Assembly: GCA_002351925.1 (NCBI GenBank)
Contig: DEHM01000019.1
Span: 107,378 to 122,740, forward strand
Length of the DNA stretch: 15,363 bases
DNA from: Bacteroidales bacterium UBA2800
GTDB lineage: Bacteria > Bacteroidota > Bacteroidia > Bacteroidales > Paludibacteraceae
Reading direction: 5' to 3'
The position numbers and the translations under genes were made by a program. Within the stretch, counting starts at the first letter, position 1; the number at the start of each line of letters is the position of its first letter. Of this stretch, positions 6,468 to 14,171 are shown piece after piece. The notes under the pieces are model-generated. The model was not told the origin of the DNA, did no database searches, and saw only the letters and a program-made list of their open reading frames with translations.

Positions 6468-8302
6468 ATTTTCTGATCTTCCAAATTATTAATCAGGTTC
6501 GTCGTGGCCGTATAGAGGTCATTCATGGCGTGGTCGGTTGTCGGAGCATAACGGGCAAACTCCGCTGTGCTCAGCACGTTCTTGACTTCTGCAATAAGAG
6601 CCTCGTTCACGCCTTTCTGGGCCAGAATAGCTGCGATGTTGTCTTTGTTCAGTTCGGCTGTCGGGATACTCAGGCGGTCGCTCAGGTAGGTCCAGGCGGC
6701 TTGTTCGATAGCGGCATAGAACGTATCTTTCTGGTTTGCCTTCATCGCTGCAGCGGCTGCTTTCAGACGCTTCTGAGCAACCTTGTTGGCGCGTTTATAG
6801 CGCATTCGGTTGATATCGGCAGCTTCTTGAATCTGCTTGCGCAATACGATGAGTAGCAGCACGGCGATGATGAGGGGCAGTACGTACCAAAGCCATATCA
6901 AGTCGGCGTGCTGAACCGTGTGCGCAGCGCTCTTTTTCATCGGCCGTGTGTCGATATAGCGAATATCGGTACCAAGCTGTTTGATATCTTCTTTCTGGGT
7001 GTAACGTACTACAGTTCCTTCCTCGCCTTTCTCCGATGCGCCTGCACCGCGTTTGACATGAATAGTATATTCCGGTGTAGAGAGGGTGCGGTAGGCTTTG
7101 TCTTCTATGTCGAAATAGCTGAAGGTAACGGCCGGTATCGTGTAGTCACCCGGGTTGCGCGGAATAGCCAGATACTCAATCGATTTAGTACCGCTGAGGC
7201 CTGCCGTAGTCGTCGAGAAATTATTCGTCACCTTTGGATCGTAGGGCTCAAAACCTTCCGGCCAGTCGACAGCCGGTGTCTTCAGTAGTTTCATATTACC
7301 GGCGCCGGTGATATCCAACTTAATCGTCACGGCTTCGTTAGCCTGCAACTCGGTCTGCGAGATACTCGGTGTCAGCGTGAACTTACCAACGCCGCCGCTG
7401 AAACCGGCCGGTTTACCGCTGGGTAGCGGAGCTACGTGTATCGTCACGCCCGGGGCGGTCAGCATCTTCGTGACATTGGTATACGTACCAAAGAAATCGT
7501 CGAAGATGCTACGCATCCGTTGTTGGGTTTGTACACGCAGTACTGCCTCAAACTTCGCCGGGTCGATGTTGATGTCGCCGGAATGTTGCGGGTACAGTAT
7601 CGTGCGGTAGAGCACCGCCGTCTGGTAGTTACGTCCGTTGTAGTGCTCCAGCTCCGTCTGTATCTCACCCTGTTCCAACTCTTGCTTCAAGAAGCCTGTA
7701 AACTCCGGAAGTTTGGTGTTATTGGTCAGTTGGGCAACATCGACATTGGCAAAATAGAGTTTGTAGCTCACCATTAGCGCTTCTTGCTCTTGCACGCGCG
7801 TCTTGCTGGCGATAGTGCGAACGAAAATGTTCTCGGAATTGACTTGCTCAGAAGAACCGGACTGACTGGACGTTCTGGAATTACCGGGCTGACTCGTTGA
7901 TTGCTGAGTCGGTTGCTCGTCTTCGGGTAATACCTGTATCCGCACACCATTGGATTGTACGTTGTCTCCATCCACCTTGACGGTAGCGGGACCGATCGTG
8001 AACGTACCAGCGCGTTGTGCCATGAGCGTGAAGGTGTAGGTCTGCGTGAACGACGAGGTGCGATGACCGTTGACGAATGAGGTACTGCTACTCGTCGAGG
8101 TGTAGGGACCGGCCAGCAGGTCGAAGTCCGTAAACTCAGGTGCTCGTAGATCACGACTACGCTGGTTGACGGAATAGGTCAACTGAAACGGTCGGCCCAC
8201 AACCACCTGACTCGGTGCTTGTGCCCGAAAAACGACCTCATCGGCAAACGCACTCAGTGCGATGCCGATAAGGAACATTACTATAGATAATTGTTTTCTC
8301 AT
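6464..8302 (-). CDS. batD: BatD surface protein of the Bat complex
   Basis: BatD is a large exported, membrane-anchored protein conserved in Bat aerotolerance clusters; it is thought to support the VWA proteins BatA and BatB. The 612-aa product begins with a signal peptide (about 1-20, cleavage near AFA-DEV). The periplasmic part consists of repeated beta-rich domains, including the family-typical opening RAQAPSQVVVGRPFQLTYSV. A Gln/Ser-rich linker lies at about 130-152. One transmembrane helix follows at about 468-487 (LIWLWYVLPLIIAVLLLIVL). The cytoplasmic tail (490-612) is helical, with an Ala/Lys-rich stretch around RANKVAQKRLKAAAAAMKA. It starts 1 nt after the batB-batC stop and overlaps batE by 4 nt. 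Length and architecture fit intact BatD. Confidence 0.92.
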   Translation of the reverse strand: MRKQLSIVMFLIGIALSAFADEVVFRAQAPSQVVVGRPFQLTYSVNQRSRDLRAPEFTDFDLLAGPYTSTSSSTSFVNGHRTSSFTQTYTFTLMAQRAGTFTIGPATVKVDGDNVQSNGVRIQVLPEDEQPTQQSTSQPGNSRTSSQSGSSEQVNSENIFVRTIASKTRVQEQEALMVSYKLYFANVDVAQLTNNTKLPEFTGFLKQELEQGEIQTELEHYNGRNYQTAVLYRTILYPQHSGDINIDPAKFEAVLRVQTQQRMRSIFDDFFGTYTNVTKMLTAPGVTIHVAPLPSGKPAGFSGGVGKFTLTPSISQTELQANEAVTIKLDITGAGNMKLLKTPAVDWPEGFEPYDPKVTNNFSTTTAGLSGTKSIEYLAIPRNPGDYTIPAVTFSYFDIEDKAYRTLSTPEYTIHVKRGAGASEKGEEGTVVRYTQKEDIKQLGTDIRYIDTRPMKKSAAHTVQHADLIWLWYVLPLIIAVLLLIVLRKQIQEAADINRMRYKRANKVAQKRLKAAAAAMKANQKDTFYAAIEQAAWTYLSDRLSIPTAELNKDNIAAILAQKGVNEALIAEVKNVLSTAEFARYAPTTDHAMNDLYTATTNLINNLEDQKI

Positions 8303-8303
8303 A

Positions 8304-10022
8304 CTACCATTCTTTTTCTACACGACGTTTCTTGCCCTGTTGGCGTTGCATCTTCTCTTGGGTATCTTGTTCGTCTTGTTCCAGGGCCTGCAAGAGTTGT
8401 TCGGCTGTCTCTTTGTCCATTTGATCGTTTTGCTGCTGCTCTTGTTGCTGCTGTTGCTGATCTTGGTTCTGTTCTTGCTGCTCTTGCTGTTGTTGTTCTT
8501 GTTGTTCTTGTTGTTGCTGTTGCTGCTGCTGATCCTGATTCTGCTGTTGTTGCTGTTGCTGCTGTTGCTGCAACATCTCCATCGCCTTCACCAGGTTGTA
8601 GCGTGTGTCATTATCTTTAGGGTTCGCGCGCAAGGACTGTTGGTAAGCCGAAACGGCTTTGTCGTACTGCTGTTGGGCGAAAGCGCAGTTGCCGATGTTA
8701 TGCATCGACTTGGCGTAACGCTCTTTCTCTTTCTTAGCATCCACCAGTTGTGCGGCGGTCTCAAACTCCGTTTGTGCCTCGGCGTACTTGTCTTGCTTGA
8801 ACAGCGCGTCGCCCAGGTTATAATGGGCTTCGTAGCTGTTTTTATTGGTCTCCAATGCCCGGCGATAGTCAATCTCCGCTTCGGAGAAGTTCTGTTTCCG
8901 GTATTCGCGGTTGCCGCTGCGCACGTCGCCCGCTTCACGTTGGGCAAACATACTGAGGCTGCAGAGAAGGAGCATCGAGACGACGAGACCGCGAGATCCG
9001 GAAGTACCGAAGATGTCCAAACGAGTTATCGTCTTGTTCTTGCGGTTGAAGATAAAGAAGTCGATGACCAGCAGCAGTAAGGCCAGAAGAGCAAAACTCT
9101 GGAACTGCTCGTTGTAGTCGGTGAATACACTGGTCTCTATCTCTTGGGTAGCCAGGGTGTCCAGTTCTTTCTGAAGTGCGCGCATAGCGGTGTTGGTGTT
9201 GTCGCAACGTACGTATATCCCACCGCCGGCACTGGCTATCTCGCGGCACATCTCTTCGTTGAGTTTGCTGACCACTACATTGCCTTGACGGTCTTTGATG
9301 AAGTTATTGGTTCCCGGTACGGGGATAGGACTGCCTTCCGGTTTACCGATACCCACTACCAGCACTTTGATGCCTTCTTCTTTGGCGCGTTTGGCGACAG
9401 CGACGGCATCGTCCTCATGGTTCTCACCATCGGTGATAAGGATGATGGCTCGGCTGGCATCGCTCTGCTCTCCGAAACAGCGGATGGAGGTGTTGAGTGC
9501 CTGTCCGATAGCCGTTCCCTGTGTCTTGATGAGATCGGGTTTGATGGTGTTGAGGAACATTTTTGCCGACACGTAGTCGCAGGTGATAGGCAACTGAATA
9601 AAGGCATCGCCGGCAAAAACGACGAGTCCCACTTTGTCGTTCACCATTTGGTCGATCATCTTGCTCAACATCTGTTTAGCACGGTCGAGACGATTGGGGG
9701 CTACGTCTTCCGCCAACATCGAATTGGAGATGTCCAATGCGATGATCGCTTCGATACCCTCACGTTTCTCTGTCCGTTCGCTCTGACCAAACTGCGGCCG
9801 TGCGGCGGCGATGATCAGCAGGGCGAGAGCTACCATCAGAATGGAGAACTTTATCGTCGGACGCACACGACTTGCATTGGGCATGAGTGTCTCCACCAGT
9901 TCGGGATCGCCAAATGCCTCCAACTGCCGTCTCTTGCGACGCGTATACACGATATAGGCTGCTACAAATACCGGTATCGTCACCAGCAGCCACAATAGTT
10001 CTATATGTGCAAAACGAAACAT
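8304..10022 (-). CDS. BatB-BatC fusion: VWA membrane protein joined to TPR/Gln-rich protein
   Basis: The 572-aa product joins two proteins that are usually separate in Bacteroides. Residues 1-325 are BatB: hydrophobic helices at about 9-26 and 59-74, a von Willebrand A domain with an intact MIDAS (D97, S99, S101, T170, D198), and a membrane helix at about 308-323. Residues 345-362 form a second hydrophobic segment resembling the old BatC signal peptide (VVSMLLLCSLSMFAQ). TPR repeats follow at about 370-470, then a Gln-rich stretch at 485-534 (39 of 50 residues Gln), an acidic segment and a basic end. An in-frame ATG at Met350 (8975) could give a free BatC-like protein. The gene starts 2 nt after batA and stops 1 nt before batD. 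The fusion could also be a lost stop codon or a sequencing error, but no frameshift is evident. Confidence 0.88.
   Translation of the reverse strand: MFRFAHIELLWLLVTIPVFVAAYIVYTRRKRRQLEAFGDPELVETLMPNASRVRPTIKFSILMVALALLIIAAARPQFGQSERTEKREGIEAIIALDISNSMLAEDVAPNRLDRAKQMLSKMIDQMVNDKVGLVVFAGDAFIQLPITCDYVSAKMFLNTIKPDLIKTQGTAIGQALNTSIRCFGEQSDASRAIILITDGENHEDDAVAVAKRAKEEGIKVLVVGIGKPEGSPIPVPGTNNFIKDRQGNVVVSKLNEEMCREIASAGGGIYVRCDNTNTAMRALQKELDTLATQEIETSVFTDYNEQFQSFALLALLLLVIDFFIFNRKNKTITRLDIFGTSGSRGLVVSMLLLCSLSMFAQREAGDVRSGNREYRKQNFSEAEIDYRRALETNKNSYEAHYNLGDALFKQDKYAEAQTEFETAAQLVDAKKEKERYAKSMHNIGNCAFAQQQYDKAVSAYQQSLRANPKDNDTRYNLVKAMEMLQQQQQQQQQQNQDQQQQQQQQEQQEQQQQEQQEQNQDQQQQQQEQQQNDQMDKETAEQLLQALEQDEQDTQEKMQRQQGKKRRVEKEW
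8420..8570 (-). repeat. Glutamine-codon repeat tract in the BatC part
   Basis: About 50 codons are mostly CAA and CAG in irregular order, with a few Glu, Asn and Asp codons. They encode the Gln-rich stretch at residues 485-534. A Gln-rich linker is common in BatC proteins. The mixed codons argue for selection on protein composition rather than a recent pure trinucleotide expansion. Antisense frames of this tract produce spurious poly-Leu ORFs. Confidence 0.75.
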
Positions 10023-10024
10023 AA

Positions 10025-11011
10025 TCAGTTACTAATTGTGCGTAATACAAAATATCTCAATATAATCTCCAGCAGCAGGCAGAGAAGGGCAGCGAAGAGG
10101 AACGGCGCGAAGTTCTCCGTATGTTTGGCGTACTCACGCACCCGCAGTTTGGTTTTCTCCAACTGGTCGATCTGCTCGTATATCTGCCGCAGACTGCTGT
10201 TGTCTGTTGCGCGGAAATACTGGCCGCCTGTCGTCTCGGCAATACGGCGCAGCGTACCTTCGTCGAACTCCGAGTCCATCGTTACATACTGGCGTCCGAT
10301 AGGCGTCTGTACCGGTACACGTGTCTGACCGTAACTGCCGACACCTACCGTATACACGCGTATACCGAAGGTGCGTGCTATCTCTGCGGCAGTCTGCGGA
10401 TCAATATCGCCGCGGTTGTTCGAACCATCGGTAAGCAGGATGACTACTTTCGACTTCGTCTCGCTGTCTTTCATTCGGTTGACAGCGTTAGCAAGGCCAA
10501 GACCAATAGCCGTTCCATCTTCCACCATACCGTATTCTACGGACTTGAAGAGGTTGACAAGTACGGCGTGGTCGGTAGTCAACGGACATTGTGTAAAACT
10601 CTCGCCGGCAAAGACGACGAGTCCTATCTGGTCGTTCGGACGGGCAATGACGAAGTCGGATGCCACTTGTTTGGCGGCTTCCAGACGATTCGGCTTGAGG
10701 TCTTCGGCCAGCATGGTACCGGAGATATCGAGCGCCATCATGATGTCGATACCTTCGGTGGACTCCGACGACCAGCGGTTGGTAAGTTGTGGCCTTGCGA
10801 GTGCCAGGCTGAGCAAGGTGACTACGGCTACGCGCAGCACGAACGGAACGTGCAGCAACCAGATTCGCAGGCTCTTGGGCTGAGCTTCGAGCGTCGAGGT
10901 GTCGCTTATCTGCACACTTGCATCTGCGTGGCGCAACTCGTAGATATACCAGCCGACAATAGGAATCAGCAGCAGTAGCAAGAATAAATATCCGGGATTT
11001 GCAAAACTCAT
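10025..11011 (-). CDS. batA: BatA, VWA-domain inner-membrane protein
   Basis: BatA is one of the two core VWA proteins of Bat clusters and probably binds ligands or partners through a metal site at the membrane surface. The 328-aa product has N-terminal hydrophobic helices at about 8-23 and 52-72. The VWA domain spans about 88-285, and a C-terminal helix lies at about 305-322. The metal site is D95-x-S97-x-T99, T167 and D195 (LLTDGSNN), so the third DxSxS position is Thr rather than Ser; Thr should still coordinate metal. The ATG overlaps the upstream gene's stop by 4 nt, and batB-batC starts 2 nt after its stop. It is close in length and layout to the BatB half downstream, consistent with an ancient duplication. 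Confidence 0.93.
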   Translation of the reverse strand: MSFANPGYLFLLLLLIPIVGWYIYELRHADASVQISDTSTLEAQPKSLRIWLLHVPFVLRVAVVTLLSLALARPQLTNRWSSESTEGIDIMMALDISGTMLAEDLKPNRLEAAKQVASDFVIARPNDQIGLVVFAGESFTQCPLTTDHAVLVNLFKSVEYGMVEDGTAIGLGLANAVNRMKDSETKSKVVILLTDGSNNRGDIDPQTAAEIARTFGIRVYTVGVGSYGQTRVPVQTPIGRQYVTMDSEFDEGTLRRIAETTGGQYFRATDNSSLRQIYEQIDQLEKTKLRVREYAKHTENFAPFLFAALLCLLLEIILRYFVLRTISN

Positions 11012-11925
11012 ACTTTTTCCTCCTCTTCTTCTTTACTATCGACTACAGCATCTTCACTCTCGACTATCTTGGTCTCGTTGACAAAGTCGTAAGCCGTGGT
11101 GAGTGCTTGTTCGTTCTCGTCGGGTGTGGTGTGCCATTTGGCGAACTTCACGAGGTCGGCGAGTTGGAGCATCTTGCTCAGTTTGGCGAACAGGTCTTTC
11201 TCTATCAGCGGTTTCATTGCGCGGAGCGTCTCATCGGAAGTCTTCTCCGTACTCTGTACATCGAAGCGGCGACCGATATATTCGCGTACGACATCTGTCA
11301 GCTCGGTCTGATACTCTTTGACTTTACCGTCTTTCCATATTTTCTGTGCCTTGATCTCATCGAGTTTTTCCAGGGCTACTTCGTCTGCAGGACGCAGCAG
11401 AATAGGATCGATAGGCTCTTCTTCCTGTTTGCGGTTCTTCTCGTACCAGCGCCAGAGATAATAGCCTCCGACGCAGAGGCCTGCTATCATAAGAGCCAAG
11501 AGTATCCAGCGGATAATTCCCCACCACCAGATAGGAGCCCGTTCGATATCTTTGATATCGGTGATGGCCAGACTGCTGTCGACCTCGAAGGGTTGTACCA
11601 CATTCAGTGCGAGCGGTTCGGTCCAGAATGTATCTGCGCCGCGTGTGACAAAGAGCGGTTCGATAGCGAACAGACTGTCTTTGAAGCTGGTCAGCGTAAG
11701 ATACTGGTTAAGTTGCAGTCGTCCGTCGTCCAGCTTCAGCGTATCGACGATGGTTCGGTCGACAATCTCGATGCCGTCTTGGAGTATCTCCCCGAAGACG
11801 GGCAGTTCCAGACGTTCCGACGCGTCCTGCGTTACTTGCAGGTGCAGGTCGGTCTGATCTCCAATCATCAAGGTTGTAGAGTCGATGCTTGCGCTAACTA
11901 TTATTGCTAATAAAAGATTTATCAT
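11008..11925 (-). CDS. Membrane-anchored protein of unknown function in the Bat operon
   Basis: A protein of this layout commonly sits between the DUF58 gene and batA in Bacteroidetes, but I know of no assigned function. The 305-aa product starts with a short hydrophobic signal-like segment (MINLLLAIIVSAS). A beta-rich periplasmic domain follows at about 15-130. A transmembrane helix lies at about 135-158 (WGIIRWILLALMIAGLCVGGYYLW). The cytoplasmic domain (165-290) is helical, resembles DUF4381-type and BatD C-terminal regions (VKEYQTELTDVVREYIGRRF), and ends in a run of Glu. Both ends show ATGA 4-nt overlaps, with the DUF58 gene upstream and batA downstream, so translation is probably coupled. 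The topology suggests a link between cytoplasmic MoxR/DUF58 and the membrane VWA proteins; that is inference. Confidence 0.85.
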   Translation of the reverse strand: MINLLLAIIVSASIDSTTLMIGDQTDLHLQVTQDASERLELPVFGEILQDGIEIVDRTIVDTLKLDDGRLQLNQYLTLTSFKDSLFAIEPLFVTRGADTFWTEPLALNVVQPFEVDSSLAITDIKDIERAPIWWWGIIRWILLALMIAGLCVGGYYLWRWYEKNRKQEEEPIDPILLRPADEVALEKLDEIKAQKIWKDGKVKEYQTELTDVVREYIGRRFDVQSTEKTSDETLRAMKPLIEKDLFAKLSKMLQLADLVKFAKWHTTPDENEQALTTAYDFVNETKIVESEDAVVDSKEEEEEKV

Positions 11926-12809
11926 TGTTTAAAAAGTCGCATTAATGCTTTCACATAATCTTCATCCGTGCGAATGCTCACGTGGTTCATGCCGGTCTTC
12001 GTATAGATGGTCTCGAGGTCAGCCTGTTGATCGTGCCAAGCTTGGGCGTAGGCGTTACGCACATCTGTCAAGGCGGTGTCTGCCCATACGCGCTTACCCG
12101 TTTCCGGATCACGCACCTTGAGTAGTCCTACATTGGGCATCTCTGCGTCGCGACGGTCGTATATCTGGATGGCACTCAGATCATGTTTGCGTGCCGCGAT
12201 AACCACCGGAGCCACTTCTCCTTTCTTAGCAGGCGTTGCCGAGAACTGGCGATCCATGAAATCGCTTATGAGGAAGGCTGTACAGCGTCGTTTCTGTGCA
12301 TTGGTCAGGTACTGAAGCGCGGCGTTGATGTTCGTACCCGTATGTTCCGGTTCGAACGAGAGTAGTTCGCGGATGATATGGAGTACGTGGGATTTACCTT
12401 TCTTCGGCGGGATGAATTTCTCTACTTGGTCGGAGAAGAAAATAACACCCACTTTATCGTTGTTCTCTATGGTAGAGAAGGCGAGTGTGGCGGCTACTTC
12501 GGCCGTGGTGTCGCGTTTCATCTGGCTGATGGTACCGAAATTTCGGCTTCCGCTGACATCGACGAGCAACATCACCGTTAGTTCTCGCTCCTCTTCATAG
12601 ACCTTGATATAGGGTCGGTTCATGCGTGCCGTCACGTTCCAATCGATAGAACGGACGTCATCGCCCGGCTGGTACTCGCGCACCTCGCTAAAGGCCATAC
12701 CACGACCTTTGAACTGGCTGTGGTATTCGCCCGCGAAGATGTTCCGACTCAGACCGTGGGTCTTAATCTCGATCTTCCTTACCCGTTGTAATAACTCTTC
12801 ACTTGTCAT
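11922..12809 (-). CDS. DUF58-family protein with VWA-like fold
   Basis: DUF58 proteins accompany MoxR ATPases in many bacteria and are likely MoxR clients or partners; no catalytic activity is established. The 295-aa product is soluble with no signal peptide or membrane helix, so it should be cytoplasmic. The family signature lies at about 36-62 (GRGMAFSEVREYQPGDDVRSIDWNVTAR). A VWA-like metal motif DVSGS follows at 84-88 with all three ligands (D84, S86, S88) present. The rest alternates beta strands and helices (KVGVIFFSD, TAFLISDFMDR). The stop overlaps the next gene's ATG by 4 nt. Upstream, a 40-bp TTCTAG repeat separates it from moxR, so its leader is unusual. Confidence 0.93.
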   Translation of the reverse strand: MTSEELLQRVRKIEIKTHGLSRNIFAGEYHSQFKGRGMAFSEVREYQPGDDVRSIDWNVTARMNRPYIKVYEEERELTVMLLVDVSGSRNFGTISQMKRDTTAEVAATLAFSTIENNDKVGVIFFSDQVEKFIPPKKGKSHVLHIIRELLSFEPEHTGTNINAALQYLTNAQKRRCTAFLISDFMDRQFSATPAKKGEVAPVVIAARKHDLSAIQIYDRRDAEMPNVGLLKVRDPETGKRVWADTALTDVRNAYAQAWHDQQADLETIYTKTGMNHVSIRTDEDYVKALMRLFKQ

Positions 12810-12811
12810 AA

Positions 12812-12849
12812 TTCTAGGTTTCTAGAGTTCTAGAATTCTAGATTTCTAG
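12812..12849. repeat. TTCTAG array with exact 8-bp period
   Basis: TTCTAG occurs five times, starting at 12812, 12820, 12828, 12836 and 12844, always 8 bp apart, with a variable dinucleotide between units. The array fills the moxR-DUF58 gap and abuts the moxR stop codon. Positions 12829-12842 form a perfect 14-bp palindrome, and the wider 12822-12849 region is nearly palindromic, so the operon mRNA could fold here. CTAG is usually a rare tetranucleotide in bacteria, so five in 40 bp is striking. Confidence 0.85.
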
Positions 12850-13845
12850 TTAAGGTACCTGTACTGCGTTCAGTACTTCGGTAATGATATCTTCGGTAGT
12901 GATATTGTTGGCTTCTGCTTCGTAGGTGAGGCCGATACGATGGCGGAGCACGTCGTAGCAAACGGCACGCACATCTTCCGGCGTTACGTAGCCCCTCCTA
13001 TGAATAAACGCGTACGCGCGGGCAGCCTTAGCGAGATTGATACTTGCACGCGGGCTACCGCCGAAGGCGATCATCTGCTTTTGCTCTTTGAGTCCGTATT
13101 CTTCCGGCTGACGGGTCGCAAAGACGATGTCGACGATATATTTCTCGATTTTCTCATCGAGATAGACTTCTTCAACAATCTTACGTGCCTTGATGATGTC
13201 GTCGGTGCTCAAGATGGGGAGTACCGTCTTCTTCTCGGAAGCGATGTTCTGGCGAATGATGGCCTGTTCCTCCTCTTTCTTGGGATAGCCGATAACGACC
13301 TTGAGCATAAAACGGTCGGTTTGTGCCTCTGGCAGCGGGTAGGTACCTTCTTGCTCGATGGGGTTTTGGGTCGCGAGAACCAAGAACGGATCGTCTAACT
13401 TGAAGGTGGACTCACCGATGGTTACTTGACGCTCTTGCATCGCCTCGAGAAGGGCCGATTGCACTTTCGCCGGCGCACGGTTAATCTCATCTGCCAACAC
13501 AAAATTAGCAAAGATAGGACCACGTTTGATCTTAAACTCTTCGCTTTTCTGGCTGTAGATTTGTGTACCGATAACGTCTGCCGGCAACAAGTCCGGAGTA
13601 AACTGAATACGGCTGAATTGCGCCTTGATAAGGTCGCTTAATGTCTTGATAGCAAGGGTCTTGGCGAGTCCCGGTACACCCTCGAGGAGGATGTGTCCGT
13701 CGCTAAGCAAACCGATAAGCAGACTCTCAACAAGGTGCTTCTGACCAACAATGACTTGATTCATGCCCAAGGTGAGGGCATCTACAAACGAACTCTCGCG
13801 CTCTACGCGCTCTTGCAGTTCACGAATATCCACTGGATTTTGCAT
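12850..13845 (-). CDS. MoxR-family AAA+ ATPase
   Basis: MoxR ATPases are cytoplasmic AAA+ chaperone-like proteins thought to remodel or activate VWA-containing partners. Here the partners are probably the DUF58, BatA and BatB proteins encoded downstream. The 331-aa product has Walker A GVPGLAKT (56-63), Walker B VLADEINR (116-123), sensor 1 ATQNP (158-162) and the family motif EAQTDRF (173-179). The C-terminal lid contains the sensor-2 region around AFGGSPRASINLAKAARA. The ATG at 13845 gives a normal MoxR length. The gene appears to be first in its operon. A terminator after the upstream tRNA-Phe separates the transcripts, and a weak promoter candidate lies at 13873-13899. Its stop is directly followed by the TTCTAG array. 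Confidence 0.95.
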   Translation of the reverse strand: MQNPVDIRELQERVERESSFVDALTLGMNQVIVGQKHLVESLLIGLLSDGHILLEGVPGLAKTLAIKTLSDLIKAQFSRIQFTPDLLPADVIGTQIYSQKSEEFKIKRGPIFANFVLADEINRAPAKVQSALLEAMQERQVTIGESTFKLDDPFLVLATQNPIEQEGTYPLPEAQTDRFMLKVVIGYPKKEEEQAIIRQNIASEKKTVLPILSTDDIIKARKIVEEVYLDEKIEKYIVDIVFATRQPEEYGLKEQKQMIAFGGSPRASINLAKAARAYAFIHRRGYVTPEDVRAVCYDVLRHRIGLTYEAEANNITTEDIITEVLNAVQVP

Positions 13846-13872
13846 AGTATAATGTAATTATAAATTTTCTGC

Positions 13873-13899
13873 CAACTATACAACAAATTTCGTGCCAAA
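13873..13899 (-). promoter_or_regulatory. Weak candidate promoter for the moxR-bat operon
   Basis: Read on the minus strand, TATAGTTG (13880-13873) differs from TAnnTTTG at one position, and a TTTG lies upstream at 13899-13896. The 15-bp spacing is shorter than the usual 18-21 bp. An alternative places the -33 TTTG closer to the gene, with a poorer TATAATTA -7 box. A promoter must exist somewhere in 13846-13937, because the tRNA-Phe terminator lies just upstream. Confidence 0.25.
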
Positions 13900-13930
13900 C
13901 TGGAGATAATAGAGAAGAACTATGCATAGG

Positions 13931-13959
13931 AAAGCAAAAAGAGGCCGTTAAGCCTCTTT
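13931..13959 (-). terminator. Intrinsic terminator of tRNA-Phe
   Basis: On the minus strand AAAGAGGC and GCCTCTTT form an 8-bp stem with the 6-nt loop TTAACG, followed by TTGCTTT. It starts 4 nt after the tRNA 3' end. It should end the tRNA transcript and insulate it from moxR, which reads in the same direction. Confidence 0.8.
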
Positions 13960-13962
13960 CTG

Positions 13963-14035
13963 TGGTGCCACCGAGAATCGAACTAGGGACACAAGGATTT
14001 TCAGTCCTTTGCTCTACCAACTGAGCTATGGCACC
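13963..14035 (-). tRNA. tRNA-Phe (anticodon GAA)
   Basis: The 73-nt gene folds as a full cloverleaf. The acceptor stem pairs GGTGCCA with TGGCACC, with discriminator A at 13963. The D arm is GCTC-AGTTGGTA-GAGC. The anticodon arm is AAGGA-CTGAAAA-TCCTT, giving anticodon GAA. The T loop is TTCGATT. The T stem (CCTAG with CTCGG) has one T-C mismatch in the middle pair; I believe this may be usual for Bacteroidales tRNA-Phe but cannot verify it. The 3' CCA is not encoded (CAG follows), so it must be added by a nucleotidyltransferase. It decodes UUC and UUU. Confidence 0.97.
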
Positions 14036-14165
14036 TCGTCGCAACTCGCTTACGACGAAGTTTGTCGTTGCACGACAAAGGGTCGCCGCGGTTGCTCCTC
14101 TCCGATTAAAACATCGCGTTGCTAGCGTTTAAATCGGGCTAGCTGTGCGGGTCTCTTTCGGAAAG
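14036..14165 (-). other. Structured 5' leader of the tRNA-Phe precursor
   Basis: About 130 nt separate the predicted transcription start (near 14165) from the mature tRNA 5' end, which is long for a single-tRNA transcript. No ORF or second RNA gene is recognisable. Two clear hairpins are present: CCGATTAAAAC (14102-14112) with GTTTAAATCGG (14127-14137), 11 positions with one A-A mismatch, and TTTGTCGT (14061-14068) with ACGACAAA (14072-14079), an 8-bp perfect stem. RNase P would remove the leader. Whether it has its own role is unknown. Confidence 0.5.
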
Positions 14166-14171
14166 CGGGTG

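Noticed and set aside
8262..9080. 272-aa plus-strand frame with long Leu runs, resembling a membrane protein
   Set aside because: The Leu runs are the reverse reading of the BatC glutamine codons; it is antisense to an intact gene.
9144..9998. Plus-strand frames of 284 aa here and 285 aa at 10121-10978
   Set aside because: Both are antisense to the VWA domains of BatB and BatA, which show intact metal-site motifs.
13820..14044. 74-aa minus-strand frame beginning MRRGAIAQLVEQRTENPC
   Set aside because: It is a translation of the tRNA-Phe gene and its flank, a common artefact.
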